NCBI GenBank assembly: GCA_036504445.1
Contig: DASXVE010000034.1
Span: 213,634 to 277,633 of the forward strand
From: Candidatus Aquicultor sp.
GTDB taxonomy: Bacteria; Actinomycetota; Aquicultoria; Aquicultorales; Aquicultoraceae
DNA: 64,000 bases
Direction: 5' to 3'
Positions 20,111 through 29,113 of the stretch are shown piece by piece. The translations under genes and the position numbers were made by a program. Below the pieces are notes generated by a model. That model did no database searches and was not told where the DNA came from. It worked only from the letters and a program-made list of their open reading frames with translations. Positions within the stretch are counted from its first letter, which is position 1; each line of letters begins with the position of its first letter.

Positions 20111-21220
20111 ATGATAAATCTGATCGGGATCAATAGGAAAATAGATTTGACCATGCTTTTATCGGTGATCTTACTGTGCATCTATGGTGCGATCGCTGTA
20201 TTTAGCGCAACCCAATCAAATGCGTCTGCCAGCGGTGACCAGTATTTCCTGCTGAAAAAAGAAATACTGGCGATGCTTATCGGCTTTATCGCACTTATTG
20301 TTATGACCCTCGGTGATTACAACCGGTGGAAGACGTACATTGTGCCGCTCTATATACTCAATATCGTGCTCCTCATGGTAGTACTTGCCATCGGAAGCTC
20401 GCACAAGGGAGCGCAGAGCTGGTTCGAAATCGGCTCGTTTCAGTTGCAACCATCGGAGTTCTCAAAGCTTATTCTGATTGTGACGCTGGCGAGCTTCTTT
20501 GCGAATCGCCGGAGTCAGCTCGATAGCATCCAGGATTTGGGCATGTCGCTTCTGCACGTCGGTATTCCGCTATTGCTCGTATTGCTGCAGCCCGACCTCG
20601 GTACCGCTTTGTGTTATGTTGCGATCCTTTTAGGTATGATGCTGGTGGCCGGGTTTCCCGCTCGGCACTTTGCAATCCTCGCTATTGCCGGTATTATCGT
20701 CGTGTTTTGCGCAGTGCAATTTCATGTTCTACAGGATTACCAGCTCAGTAGGCTTACTGTCTTCGTTAACCCTGACAACGATCCGCGCGGCGCGGGCTAT
20801 AACCTGCTGCAGTCAAAAATCGCGGTTGGTTCAGGCCAGTTTTTCGGTAAAGGTTTATTCTCAGGCACGCAAACCAGACTGCAGTTTTTGCCCGAGCGTC
20901 ATACCGATTTCATATTCTCGGTTATTGGTGAAGAGGCCGGCTTTATCGGCGCAGCATTGCTGCTGATCTTGTTTTTAGTTCTAATCGTGCGCGGCATTCG
21001 TACCGCCGCATACTCGAAAAATATGTTCGGCACGCTTCTTGCGGCCGGTATTGTCAGCCTCTGGCTATTTCAGATACTGGTTAATATCGGCATGACGATC
21101 GGTTTGATGCCGATTACCGGTATACCGCTGCCGTTTGTCAGCTATGGGAATAGCTCACTTATGGTTCACCTCATGAGCGTAGGAATACTTCTTAATGTTT
21201 ATACTCGCAGTTATGTATAA
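20111..21220 (+). CDS. rodA: Peptidoglycan glycosyltransferase RodA
   Basis: RodA is the SEDS-family polymerase of the elongasome. The 369 residues form about ten membrane helices. Family landmarks are GAQSWFEIGSFQLQPSEFSKL, the conserved large loop with VNPDNDPRGAGYNLLQSKIAVGSG, the FLPERHTDFIFSVIGEEAGF segment holding the catalytic Asp region, and the C-terminal GIPLPFVSYGNSSL. The ATG follows the mrdA stop by two bases. Confidence 0.95.
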   Translation: MINLIGINRKIDLTMLLSVILLCIYGAIAVFSATQSNASASGDQYFLLKKEILAMLIGFIALIVMTLGDYNRWKTYIVPLYILNIVLLMVVLAIGSSHKGAQSWFEIGSFQLQPSEFSKLILIVTLASFFANRRSQLDSIQDLGMSLLHVGIPLLLVLLQPDLGTALCYVAILLGMMLVAGFPARHFAILAIAGIIVVFCAVQFHVLQDYQLSRLTVFVNPDNDPRGAGYNLLQSKIAVGSGQFFGKGLFSGTQTRLQFLPERHTDFIFSVIGEEAGFIGAALLLILFLVLIVRGIRTAAYSKNMFGTLLAAGIVSLWLFQILVNIGMTIGLMPITGIPLPFVSYGNSSLMVHLMSVGILLNVYTRSYV

Positions 21221-21336
21221 TGAGAGTGCTGCAGTAATACGACGCTCTTACATTAAAGTAACGAGCTGATAGTTGCGGTAATATGATTGACCCCGCTACG
21301 ATGAATGTCGATAGTTATGTGGAACTGAGGTGAAGT

Positions 21337-22305
21337 ATGCCTATTACTAATCACGTAAAAAAAGCGCGCGACGCCGCAGGGCTTATCAAAGCCGTACGCG
21401 GCGAGGCGCAGCAAGAAGTGTGTATCGTTGTCATTGCCGAGCCCGCAGTCGAAGCTGAGTTCCGTAAAGCGCTCGGCGGCACCGGCATAGCTAGCTCGCC
21501 GGTTCTTACCGGCGCAAATAGCATTAAAGACGACCGTGACATCGATACGGTGATAAGAAGCGCCGATCTCGCGATTGTTTTGCTGTCTCCCGGAAAAACA
21601 GATAAGGACCTCGAAGCGATGGTCCGGCATGCAAATCGTGCGAAGAAAAAACTGGTTATTGTTACCGGAAGCAATATCAACGACTGGCTGGTTGAGCGGC
21701 TCGCCGATGTGTTCAGAATAAGCGGCGAGGACGTACTGTTTATATCGCTTACCGATGAGCACACCGTTAAAACGACTTTAGTTTCCAGGATATTAGCCAA
21801 GCTTAACGGCAAGGATGTGCCGCTTGCAGCGGCCTTGCCGGTTTTTAGAGAAGAAGTCGCCCGGCGGATTATAACCCATACGGCAAACCAGAATGCGATG
21901 ATCGGCGTGGCCGTATTCGTTCCGGGCGCCGACATGCCGCTTATGACCGCCAACCAGGTCCGAATGATCCTGAGGCTTTCCGCCGCATACAACCAGGAGT
22001 TGTCGATGAAACGGCTCACTGAAGTGTTCGCTGTAATCGGCAGCGGATTTGCGTTGCGCGCGGCCGCACGGCAGGTGATGGGCTTTATTCCGGTTGCGGG
22101 ATGGGCTGTAAAAGGAGTGATCGGCTATAGCGGAACAGTCGCCATGGGGCGGCTCGCAAAGAAATACTTTGAGGAGCTGCTGGACCAAGACGGGTCGCCA
22201 CGCCTTCCAAATAGTGATAAGAAAGGTGAATCTTTTGAGCCTTTGGCCTCAGATAGAAAAGGTATTGCAGCAGGTCGAGAAGCCAAGCCGCTACATAAAT
22301 CATGA
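21337..22305 (+). CDS. DUF697 (YcjF-like) protein with degenerate GTPase-like N terminus
   Basis: The 322-residue protein has an N-terminal alpha/beta region (residues 1-170) with the order of a Ras-like GTPase (VCIVVIAEPAVEAEF, SADLAIVLLSPGK, KKLVIVTGSNIND) but no P-loop GxxxxGK(S/T). The C-terminal half is a DUF697/YcjF-type domain with hydrophobic helices (VFAVIGSGFALRAAARQVMGFIPVAGWAVKGVIGYSGTVAMG). The role is unknown. AACTGAGGTGAAGT precedes the ATG. Its last 71 bases overlap the next gene in another frame. Confidence 0.75.
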   Translation: MPITNHVKKARDAAGLIKAVRGEAQQEVCIVVIAEPAVEAEFRKALGGTGIASSPVLTGANSIKDDRDIDTVIRSADLAIVLLSPGKTDKDLEAMVRHANRAKKKLVIVTGSNINDWLVERLADVFRISGEDVLFISLTDEHTVKTTLVSRILAKLNGKDVPLAAALPVFREEVARRIITHTANQNAMIGVAVFVPGADMPLMTANQVRMILRLSAAYNQELSMKRLTEVFAVIGSGFALRAAARQVMGFIPVAGWAVKGVIGYSGTVAMGRLAKKYFEELLDQDGSPRLPNSDKKGESFEPLASDRKGIAAGREAKPLHKS

Positions 22306-24103
22306 GCTGAATTCAGTCCATAAAGAGTTTACCGATGTATTTGTGCGGGTAGCGTTAGCATACCCGGACACGTACGAGGTGGGCTTACCCAATATGGGCC
22401 TGCAGATACTCTATGAGATTCTCAACACGGTAGATGATGTTTACGCCGAGCGTGTCTACGCGCCCTGGCTCGACATGGAAGCTGCAATGCGCGAGCGCGA
22501 TATAGCGCTTTTCAGCTTAGAGACGCATAGTCCTATCGTCGATTTTGATATCCTCGGGTTTACACTGCAGCACGAGCTCATCTATACAAATATTCTTAAT
22601 ATGCTCGATCTGGCGGGGATTCCGGTATTGTCCGCCGAACGTGACGGGCGCCATCCGCTCGTCATTGCCGGTGGGCCCGGCACCGTTAATCCCGAGCCGA
22701 TGTCCGCATTTTTCGATGTGATGGTTATCGGCGAGGCCGAGGAACTTATCGTTGAATTTGTGAATGTTTATCGCATGTGGAAAAACAAGGCCGGGGATGC
22801 GCGTACCGGCAAGCAAGAGCTCTTGCAGCGTCTTGCAGCAATTCCCGGCGTGTATGTGCCGTCGCTTTATACGGTTGATTACCGTGAAGACGGAACAGTT
22901 GCTTCTGTTAGGCCAAATGACGGTGCGCCGGCTTCGGTTATGAGGCGCGTCGTTAAGGATTTAAATACGGCGAAAACCCCAGAGCGTCCCATCGTGCCCT
23001 TTATCGAAGCGGTTCACGACCGCTGCCAGGTCGAAGTCATGCGCGGCTGCACGCGCGGCTGCCGCTTCTGCCAGGCGGGCATTATCTACCGTCCGGTGCG
23101 GGAGCGCACGAAGGAAACGGTGGCGCAACATATCGATGCAGTACTAGACAATACCGGCTACCAGGAGGTATCCCTGTCATCATTAAGCACGGCAGATTAT
23201 TCGCAGATTGCCGATGCGCTTAAAGACCTCTCCGACCGTTACGGCGAAGACGGCGTTTCGATTTCGCTTCCGTCACTTCGTGTCGATTCGTTCTCGGTGC
23301 AGCTGGTTAAAGAGATTGCTAAAGTTAAAAAGACCGGTTTAACCTTTGCGCCCGAGGCGGGAACGCAGCGGATGCGCGACGTGATCAATAAAAACGTAAC
23401 CGAAGAAGATATTCTAAATACCGCCCGCAAGGCGTTTGAAGGGGGTTGGCAGCGCCTCAAGCTCTACTTCATGATTGGGCTTCCAACCGAAACAGAGGAA
23501 GACCTAGAGGGTATCGTCGATGTCGCCCGAAAGGTCGTCGATACCGGCCTTGAAGCCCTTGATAAACAGGCGAGATCGCGCTTGCAGGTAGTTGTAAGCG
23601 TATCGGCCTTTGTTCCGAAAGCCGATACCCCGTTTCAATGGGTTCGGCAAAATACGCTCGAGGAGTTCGAGGGTAAACAGGAGTTTTTGCGCCGGCGTTT
23701 TAAGGGACGGCATCTCTCATATAAGTGGCATAGCGCTCGTTCAAGCGTTGTCGAAGGCGCGATTGCGCGGGGCGATAGACACGTTGGTACGGCGATTCAC
23801 CGTGCGTGGCAGCTGGGCTGCAAATTTGATGCATGGACCAGGGAGTTTAATTTCAATGCTTGGTTGCAGGCGTTTAGTGAAACCGGGGTCGATCCCGCGT
23901 TTTATACCGGTCGCGAACGCTCACCGGAAGAAACGCCGCCGTGGCAGCACATTGATGCCGGCGCAACGAAGCGGTTCCTGTGGCGCGAATACGAAAAAGC
24001 CCTGGCAGGCAAACTTACAGCGGATTGCCGGATGGGTGAGTGCAGCGCATGCGGCGTCTGCCCGGCGCTCGACGTCGAAAATATGCTGTTTGGGGTTGAT
24101 TAA
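22235..24103 (+). CDS. TIGR03960-type B12-binding-like radical SAM protein
   Basis: This 622-residue protein has an N-terminal cobalamin-binding-like fold (YPDTYEVGLPNMGLQILYEILN), a central radical SAM domain with MRGCTRGCRFCQAG near residue 270, and a C-terminal Cys motif (GECSACGVC). Such proteins are nearly always paired with the next gene, and the pair sits upstream of RNase E/G and L21 in many Gram-positive genomes, which points to RNA or ribosome modification; the substrate is not known to me. The TTG at 22235 is chosen from GAAAGGTGA upstream and the family-like start SLWPQIEKVLQQVEKPSRY. Confidence 0.88.
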   Translation: MSLWPQIEKVLQQVEKPSRYINHELNSVHKEFTDVFVRVALAYPDTYEVGLPNMGLQILYEILNTVDDVYAERVYAPWLDMEAAMRERDIALFSLETHSPIVDFDILGFTLQHELIYTNILNMLDLAGIPVLSAERDGRHPLVIAGGPGTVNPEPMSAFFDVMVIGEAEELIVEFVNVYRMWKNKAGDARTGKQELLQRLAAIPGVYVPSLYTVDYREDGTVASVRPNDGAPASVMRRVVKDLNTAKTPERPIVPFIEAVHDRCQVEVMRGCTRGCRFCQAGIIYRPVRERTKETVAQHIDAVLDNTGYQEVSLSSLSTADYSQIADALKDLSDRYGEDGVSISLPSLRVDSFSVQLVKEIAKVKKTGLTFAPEAGTQRMRDVINKNVTEEDILNTARKAFEGGWQRLKLYFMIGLPTETEEDLEGIVDVARKVVDTGLEALDKQARSRLQVVVSVSAFVPKADTPFQWVRQNTLEEFEGKQEFLRRRFKGRHLSYKWHSARSSVVEGAIARGDRHVGTAIHRAWQLGCKFDAWTREFNFNAWLQAFSETGVDPAFYTGRERSPEETPPWQHIDAGATKRFLWREYEKALAGKLTADCRMGECSACGVCPALDVENMLFGVD

Positions 24104-24854
24104 CCTGGCAAAAGTACTGATAAAATACGGAAAAACCGGACCGCTAAAATACTTGTCGCACCTTGAGCTAATCCGCGCGCTTGAGCGCGCACTTAGGCGC
24201 GCGGGCATCGACGTAGCCCGTAGCGGAGGTTTTACCCCGCGGCCGAAGATATCCCACGGGCCGGCGCTGTCGGTCGGCGTTGCAAGTTGTGCCGAATACA
24301 TGCTTGCGGAGCTTGTGAGTATTGTTGAACCGGATGAATTAATAACCCGAATATCTTCCGCTTTGCCGGAGGGATTGACCATATACAAAGCGAAATATAT
24401 AGCTGATAGCCAGCCGTCGATCATAAGCATCGTGCAAAGTGCGGCGTATCGTGTTACCGTAAGTTCAAGCGTCGATGAAACCGCTGTCCGCTTGGCAGTT
24501 GACCGGGTATTAAGCGAGGATCGTCTGCTTGTTAAGCATAAGGGAAAAGAAAAATGGGTAGATACAAAAGAAGCCATTCTTGAGTGGCGCGTCACCCGGA
24601 CCGATAGTAAAGAATACCAGTTTTTCCTATTGTTATCGGTTGGTAATGCGCAGAGTATCCGCCCGGAAGCGGCAGTTAACAAGCTTGCTGAAGCACTGCA
24701 GGGCGTTGATGCGTCTACCTGTGAATTTACAGGAACACTAGATATAACCGATATATGCCGGATGGAACAGTATGCAAATCGGGGTAACCCGTTATTAGAT
24801 ATCTACAATTTTTACGAAAGTGTGAAGACGGGAAGTGAGCGGACTAACTCGTGA
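24096..24854 (+). CDS. TIGR03936/DUF2344 radical SAM-associated protein
   Basis: This 252-residue partner begins with the family signature KYGKTGPLKYLSHLELIRALERALRRAGI and continues with FTPRPKISHGPALSVG. It has no radical SAM motif itself. The function is unknown, but its constant coupling to the preceding radical SAM enzyme suggests a joint reaction. The start is uncertain: TTG 24096 overlaps the previous stop by eight bases, and a CTG at 24105 is also in frame. The last 20 bases overlap the RNase gene. Confidence 0.85.
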   Translation: MINLAKVLIKYGKTGPLKYLSHLELIRALERALRRAGIDVARSGGFTPRPKISHGPALSVGVASCAEYMLAELVSIVEPDELITRISSALPEGLTIYKAKYIADSQPSIISIVQSAAYRVTVSSSVDETAVRLAVDRVLSEDRLLVKHKGKEKWVDTKEAILEWRVTRTDSKEYQFFLLLSVGNAQSIRPEAAVNKLAEALQGVDASTCEFTGTLDITDICRMEQYANRGNPLLDIYNFYESVKTGSERTNS

Positions 24855-26334
24855 ATTAATGATATCCGTTGACGACTTCGAGACCAGAGCAGCTATTCTC
24901 GAAGATCGCGAGCTTGTCGAGATTTACCTCGAGCGGCGTGAAGCGCCCTCTATAGTCGGTAACATCTATCTTGGGCGCGTAAAGGATATCCTTCCAGGCA
25001 TGCAAGCTGCATTTATCGATATCGGTGTTGGCAGAAACGCGTTTCTCTATGTGGAAGAAATCGTCTTCCCGCGAGAAAGCGAGGATGAGCCTATGCCGCC
25101 GATTCAGCACCTGCTTAAACCGGGGCAGGACATTCTCGTCCAGGTTATCAAGGAACCGATGGATTCAAAAGGCGCACGGGTGACAACGCAGATCACGCTT
25201 CCCGGGCGTTATCTCGTCCTTCTACCGTATTCCGATTTCGTGGGGGCATCACGGCGCCTCGCGGATGAAGAGCGACATCGTTTAAAAGAAGTCTGCGAGC
25301 GAATAAAGCCGCGAGGCAAAGGTTTAATCGCCCGTACTGCCGCCGAGGGCGCCGCAGTTGAGGATCTGCGCGAAGATGTAAAGCGGTTGCTATTATACTG
25401 GCGTAGGATTAACCGTAAGGTAAGGGCGTCGGCCCCGGTACAACTAATCTACCAGGAGCCGCAGCTTGCACTGCGCATCGTGCGCGATGTGTTTTCAACC
25501 GAATTTCGCCGTCTGGTATTGGATAACCAAGAAGACCGCGAGTCAATAATCGAGTTCCTTGAATCGACCGATCCCGAGCTGATCAAAAGGGTCGAGTTCT
25601 ACTCCGAGCGTCTACCTCTGTTTGATAAATACAACATCAACCAGGATATCGAAAACGCTATGAAGCGCAAAGTCTGGCTGCGCTCGGGCGGATACATTAG
25701 CATCGATCATACCGAAGCTCTCACCGCAATCGACGTAAATACCGGCAAGTATGTGGGCAAAACTACGCTGGAACAAACGATCTTCAAAACGAATCTCGAG
25801 GCTGTTGTCGAGGTCGTCAGGCAGTTGCGCCTGCGAGATATCGGCGGCATCATCGTTATTGATTTTATCGATATGCAAGATATCGAGAACAGGGAAGAGG
25901 TCTTCCGCGTTCTCAACGAAGCGCTTGCAATGGATCGCACTAAAACCAGAGTAATCGAGATATCGCGCCTCGGTCTCGTCGAAATGACCCGCAAAAACGT
26001 GAGCCAAGGGCTGCTCGAATCGCAGGCGGAAATTTGCCCGTGCTGTCACGGCCTTGGCGTGATTCTAGCGGACGCGACAATCGGGGTGCAGGTTTACCGC
26101 CAGATCAAGCGGCTTGCCGCTACGCATGCTTCGGAATCGTTCATCTTCAGGGTAAATCCACGAGGCAAGGAATTCCTTGAGCGCAAGGGTAAACTTACGG
26201 GAAGTGTCTTGCATCTGGATTGGGGCAAACGAGCCCACCTATTGTTTGATGGGTCAGTGCCCGTAGGTAAAGCCGAAATGATCGAGGAAGGTTCCGAGGC
26301 GCACATCGAGCAAGCCTTTAGCAACTTATATTAA
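24835..26334 (+). CDS. rng: Ribonuclease E/G
   Basis: This endoribonuclease processes rRNA and degrades mRNA. The 499 residues show the S1 RNA-binding domain (GNIYLGRVKDILPGMQAAFIDIGVGRNAFLYVEE, about 40-110), the DNase I-like catalytic region with the two metal-binding Asp residues in ALTAIDVNTGKY and GIIVIDFIDM, and the Zn-link CPCCHGLG near residue 403. The length matches RNase G or a short actinobacterial-clostridial RNase E/G. The GTG start overlaps the preceding gene. In many genomes this gene directly precedes rplU; here a lipoprotein gene lies between. Confidence 0.94.
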   Translation: MSGLTRELMISVDDFETRAAILEDRELVEIYLERREAPSIVGNIYLGRVKDILPGMQAAFIDIGVGRNAFLYVEEIVFPRESEDEPMPPIQHLLKPGQDILVQVIKEPMDSKGARVTTQITLPGRYLVLLPYSDFVGASRRLADEERHRLKEVCERIKPRGKGLIARTAAEGAAVEDLREDVKRLLLYWRRINRKVRASAPVQLIYQEPQLALRIVRDVFSTEFRRLVLDNQEDRESIIEFLESTDPELIKRVEFYSERLPLFDKYNINQDIENAMKRKVWLRSGGYISIDHTEALTAIDVNTGKYVGKTTLEQTIFKTNLEAVVEVVRQLRLRDIGGIIVIDFIDMQDIENREEVFRVLNEALAMDRTKTRVIEISRLGLVEMTRKNVSQGLLESQAEICPCCHGLGVILADATIGVQVYRQIKRLAATHASESFIFRVNPRGKEFLERKGKLTGSVLHLDWGKRAHLLFDGSVPVGKAEMIEEGSEAHIEQAFSNLY

Positions 26335-26443
26335 TACTAAGAAACGCACAGAACCTCGATAGGCGGCCTTGCGGCATTACAGCTTGCGGTATTCGTTAGA
26401 CCGTTAGCTCCGGCTTTAATTATCTATGGATGGGAGTCACGCG

Positions 26444-27574
26444 ATGCTGTGTTTCGTAAGCAGAACGTGCCTTGGCGCGAAATCGCTTATATATAGTCTC
26501 CTAATTCTTTGCGCTGCAATCCCTTTAGGATGTGCCGGCGCTGAAAACCAGGTTATAAAACAGAAGCCGTACGAAACTAAGGTTATGCATACCGAATGGT
26601 CGGGCAGCGAGCGCGGGATAATTTCCACAGTACGAACGGTCGGCCTTGAAACAGGCGCCAAAACAATTGCACTACGGCAGAGCGGCAAAATCGATGGGTT
26701 AAAAGTATCCCCAAATAGCAAAAAGCTCGCCTTTATCATGGATCGGAGCTCGCTCTATGTTTGTGATATCGATGGGAAGAACAGGCGGTTAATAGACCGG
26801 TCGGTTTTAGGATGGGCTGCATGGTCGTCGCAGAACAACAGAATCGCTTATGTTAAATGGGATTCAAATACAAGCAAAAGCACAGTCATGGTGTGTAACG
26901 TTCGCAATAGAGCAAAAGCCGCGCTTAACCTATCGGTATATGCCAACATGCCGTGTGCGGTTCTCGATTGGTATCCGCATGACGCAGCAATTGCTGTCTA
27001 CGTGCGGGGAGGGAGCGAAACAGAGAACACGCTGGTGAAGTTCGATATGAGTACCGGCAAAGTTAGTAAGGTAGCCGATAATGCGCTTTTGCGAGGCTTT
27101 ACGAAACAGGGTAATCTCATTGTTACCCGGCCGATCGCGGTAGAAGATTCATCCACAGCAAACCGGGTCCCGAATCAACCGAAAATACGCTGGTACATCT
27201 ATTTGGGAAAGGATAACGGGTCGTTTAAAAAAATTATCAAAGACGGGTCTCGAAGTGCGATCATAGCAGCATCGAGCGATGGCGGGGCAATCGCGTTCTC
27301 AAAAGTCGATGGATCACGCGGGGACCAGCTGTTTATGGCCAATTCCGACGGTACCGGTGAAAGACGTCTTACCGATCTATCTTCCTATACCGGTTTGATT
27401 CCGGCCTGGAGCCCCGATAAACGCTATATTGTATTCGCAGCGACACGTCGCAGAGGCCAGGATTCTGGTACGTATCTGTACAGGTATGATATGAAAAATC
27501 GCACGGTAAAATCGGTATTCAATCAGGGCGAGAAACCGTCGCAGGTCGGCTCCGTATTTGCCGTCTTTAAATAA
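26444..27574 (+). CDS. TolB-like beta-propeller lipoprotein
   Basis: The 376-residue protein has a signal peptide with lipobox (ILCAAIPLGCAG), so it is probably an extracytoplasmic lipoprotein. The mature part repeats TolB/WD40-type blades: LKVSPNSKKLAFIMDRSSLYVCDIDGKNRRLI, AWSSQNNRIAYVKW, SSDGGAIAFSKVDGSRGDQLFMANSDGTGERRLTDL and PAWSPDKRYIVFAATRR. The ligand is unknown. The ATG at 26444 has GGGAG seven bases upstream; an ATG at 26426 has none. It lies between rng and rplU. Confidence 0.82.
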   Translation: MLCFVSRTCLGAKSLIYSLLILCAAIPLGCAGAENQVIKQKPYETKVMHTEWSGSERGIISTVRTVGLETGAKTIALRQSGKIDGLKVSPNSKKLAFIMDRSSLYVCDIDGKNRRLIDRSVLGWAAWSSQNNRIAYVKWDSNTSKSTVMVCNVRNRAKAALNLSVYANMPCAVLDWYPHDAAIAVYVRGGSETENTLVKFDMSTGKVSKVADNALLRGFTKQGNLIVTRPIAVEDSSTANRVPNQPKIRWYIYLGKDNGSFKKIIKDGSRSAIIAASSDGGAIAFSKVDGSRGDQLFMANSDGTGERRLTDLSSYTGLIPAWSPDKRYIVFAATRRRGQDSGTYLYRYDMKNRTVKSVFNQGEKPSQVGSVFAVFK

Positions 27575-27665
27575 GACTCTTATTAATCAATTAAATGTGG
27601 TATCTTAGCAGAGTCGTAAACCATGTCGCTGCCACGATAAATGAGCACATAAATCAAGCATGATA

Positions 27666-27694
27666 TTGACACATGGTTGCTTGTTTGCTAAGAT
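27666..27694 (+). promoter_or_regulatory. Sigma-A type promoter for rplU
   Basis: TTGACA (27666-27671) and TAAGAT (27689-27694) are separated by 17 bases. Transcription should begin near 27701, leaving a leader of about 20 bases before the ATG with its AAGGAGGA site. Confidence 0.85.
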
Positions 27695-27721
27695 TTATGC
27701 TTGTTGCTAAGGAGGACTATT

Positions 27722-28087
27722 ATGTATGCCATCATAAAATGCGGTGGAAAACAATACAAAATTGAAAAAGGCGAAGTATTGGTTGTTGACCACGTTGAAG
27801 GCAACCCTGGGGACAAATTTGACATCGAAGATGTCCTGATGATGCGTGACGATAAGGTGACTGTCGGCGACTTAGGAAAAATCAAAGTCGTCGCTTCGAT
27901 CGTCGAGCAGTTCAAAGGCGACAAGATCATCGTGTTTAAGTATAAGTCGAAGAAGAATTACCGCCGTAAACGCGGTCATCGCTCGCATCTCACGAAGATC
28001 AGGATCGAGGACATCAAAGTCTCAAAGCCTAGAGCGGCCAAAAAAGCCGAAGCTCAAACACCGCAAGAGGAAGAGGTAACAGCCTAA
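27722..28087 (+). CDS. rplU: 50S ribosomal protein L21
   Basis: L21 is a large-subunit protein. The 121 residues start MYAIIKCGGKQYKIEKGEVLVVD and carry the C-terminal KYKSKKNYRRKRGHRSHLTKIRI signature, followed by a variable Lys/Ala/Glu tail. The ATG at 27722 has a good AAGGAGGA. It has its own promoter and terminator, and unusually is not followed by rpmA, which lies 16 kb downstream. Confidence 0.97.
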   Translation: MYAIIKCGGKQYKIEKGEVLVVDHVEGNPGDKFDIEDVLMMRDDKVTVGDLGKIKVVASIVEQFKGDKIIVFKYKSKKNYRRKRGHRSHLTKIRIEDIKVSKPRAAKKAEAQTPQEEEVTA

Positions 28088-28112
28088 GCGGGCTGAACCA
28101 ACTTTATACGAA

Positions 28113-28141
28113 ACAAAATAGAGGCGAGTGCCTCTTTTTTG
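28113..28141 (+). terminator. Rho-independent terminator after rplU
   Basis: AGAGGC-GAGT-GCCTCT is a short six-pair stem followed by a T6 run. It isolates rplU from downstream genes. Confidence 0.8.
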
Positions 28142-28534
28142 TCGTTTCTGCTATATTAAAGGCGGTAATTTGCTTTAAAACAGCCATTTGTCGTACCCGC
28201 CAGCAACTTTATTTGTGAATTCGATAAGAGCGCGCATGCATGAATTACAAGGTAGTCAGGTCAAATACTTTATGAATTCGAGAATTGTGTATCAATCCTT
28301 ACAAACTTATTGATTTTTAAGGGGTATTGGTTAATACTAATAGTTAAGCGGAGCTAAAGTATCAATACGTGTGAACAGAAAGCTCATCTCGCACTAAAAA
28401 ACTAAAAATGTTACATTTGAGAAAGACAGGCCGCGGTCTGTCTTTCAGTATGTTTACTAGTTGTGCAACGTTTCACATTATTCGAACATGTGTAGAAAAG
28501 TCCGTACAATCTCAAGCAGAAAGAGGGAGTTGGC
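28142..28534. promoter_or_regulatory. Leader region of the hdr-flx operon
   Basis: No gene is seen here. A 12-bp hairpin with one mismatch (GAAAGACAGGCC with GGTCTGTCTTTC, 28421-28446) has no T tract after it, so it is an operator or structured leader rather than a terminator. CACAT and ATGTG flank 28474-28492 as an inverted repeat. TTCGAA and TACAAT (28481-28510, 18-base spacing) could be the operon promoter, with only about 20 bases to the hdrC start. The boxes are weak and the call is an inference. Confidence 0.4.
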
Positions 28535-29113
28535 TTGGGCGCAACAGAACAAATCGGCTCGATTGATAAGGGGCTGAAAAAGGAGCTCGCGGAACTATCG
28601 GGGCAAAAACTCGAATCATGCTACATGTGCGGCAAATGCACGGCAGGGTGTCCGGTGGCCCCATACCAAGATTTTGGTCCTCACATGGTCATGCGCCTGG
28701 CGCAGCTAGGCAACAGGTCGCTTCTCAAATCAAAAATGATTTGGAATTGTGTCTCGTGCGGGACATGTTACACGCGCTGCCCCAACAGCGTTGATCCCGG
28801 AAGAGTATGCTCGGCCGCCGCCCGGATCGCTAAACGTGAAGACACGGTCGCCGACAAAGCCGCCCTGGCGCTTCGCGAGAAATTCGTCGAGTCTATAAAA
28901 AACCACGGACGCCTTCACGAACTCACGCTTGCCGTTCAGATGAAAATGGCAAGCCACGATTATTTTGCCGACATCGATATGGGCGTACCGATGCTTCTGC
29001 AGGGCAAGTTCCCGATATTTGCGCACAACATCGAAGGTCTCCACGATTTTCAGAAGCTATTCGAGAAACACTACGTCGAGAAAAAAGACGATCATAAAGA
29101 GGGTGGTAAGTAG
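28535..29113 (+). CDS. hdrC: Heterodisulfide reductase-like subunit C
   Basis: HdrC is the electron-relay subunit with two [4Fe-4S] clusters. Both Cys motifs are complete: CYMCGKCTAGCP (about residue 29) and CVSCGTCYTRCP (about residue 69). The C-terminal half is helical and has the family pattern of soluble HdrC. Length is 192 residues. The TTG start follows AGAAAGAGGGAG. It is the first gene of a seven-gene operon and overlaps hdrB by one base. Confidence 0.92.
   Translation: MGATEQIGSIDKGLKKELAELSGQKLESCYMCGKCTAGCPVAPYQDFGPHMVMRLAQLGNRSLLKSKMIWNCVSCGTCYTRCPNSVDPGRVCSAAARIAKREDTVADKAALALREKFVESIKNHGRLHELTLAVQMKMASHDYFADIDMGVPMLLQGKFPIFAHNIEGLHDFQKLFEKHYVEKKDDHKEGGK

Noticed and set aside
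28421..28446. Terminator before hdrC
   Set aside because: The hairpin is strong but is not followed by a T run on either strand close enough to act as an intrinsic terminator.
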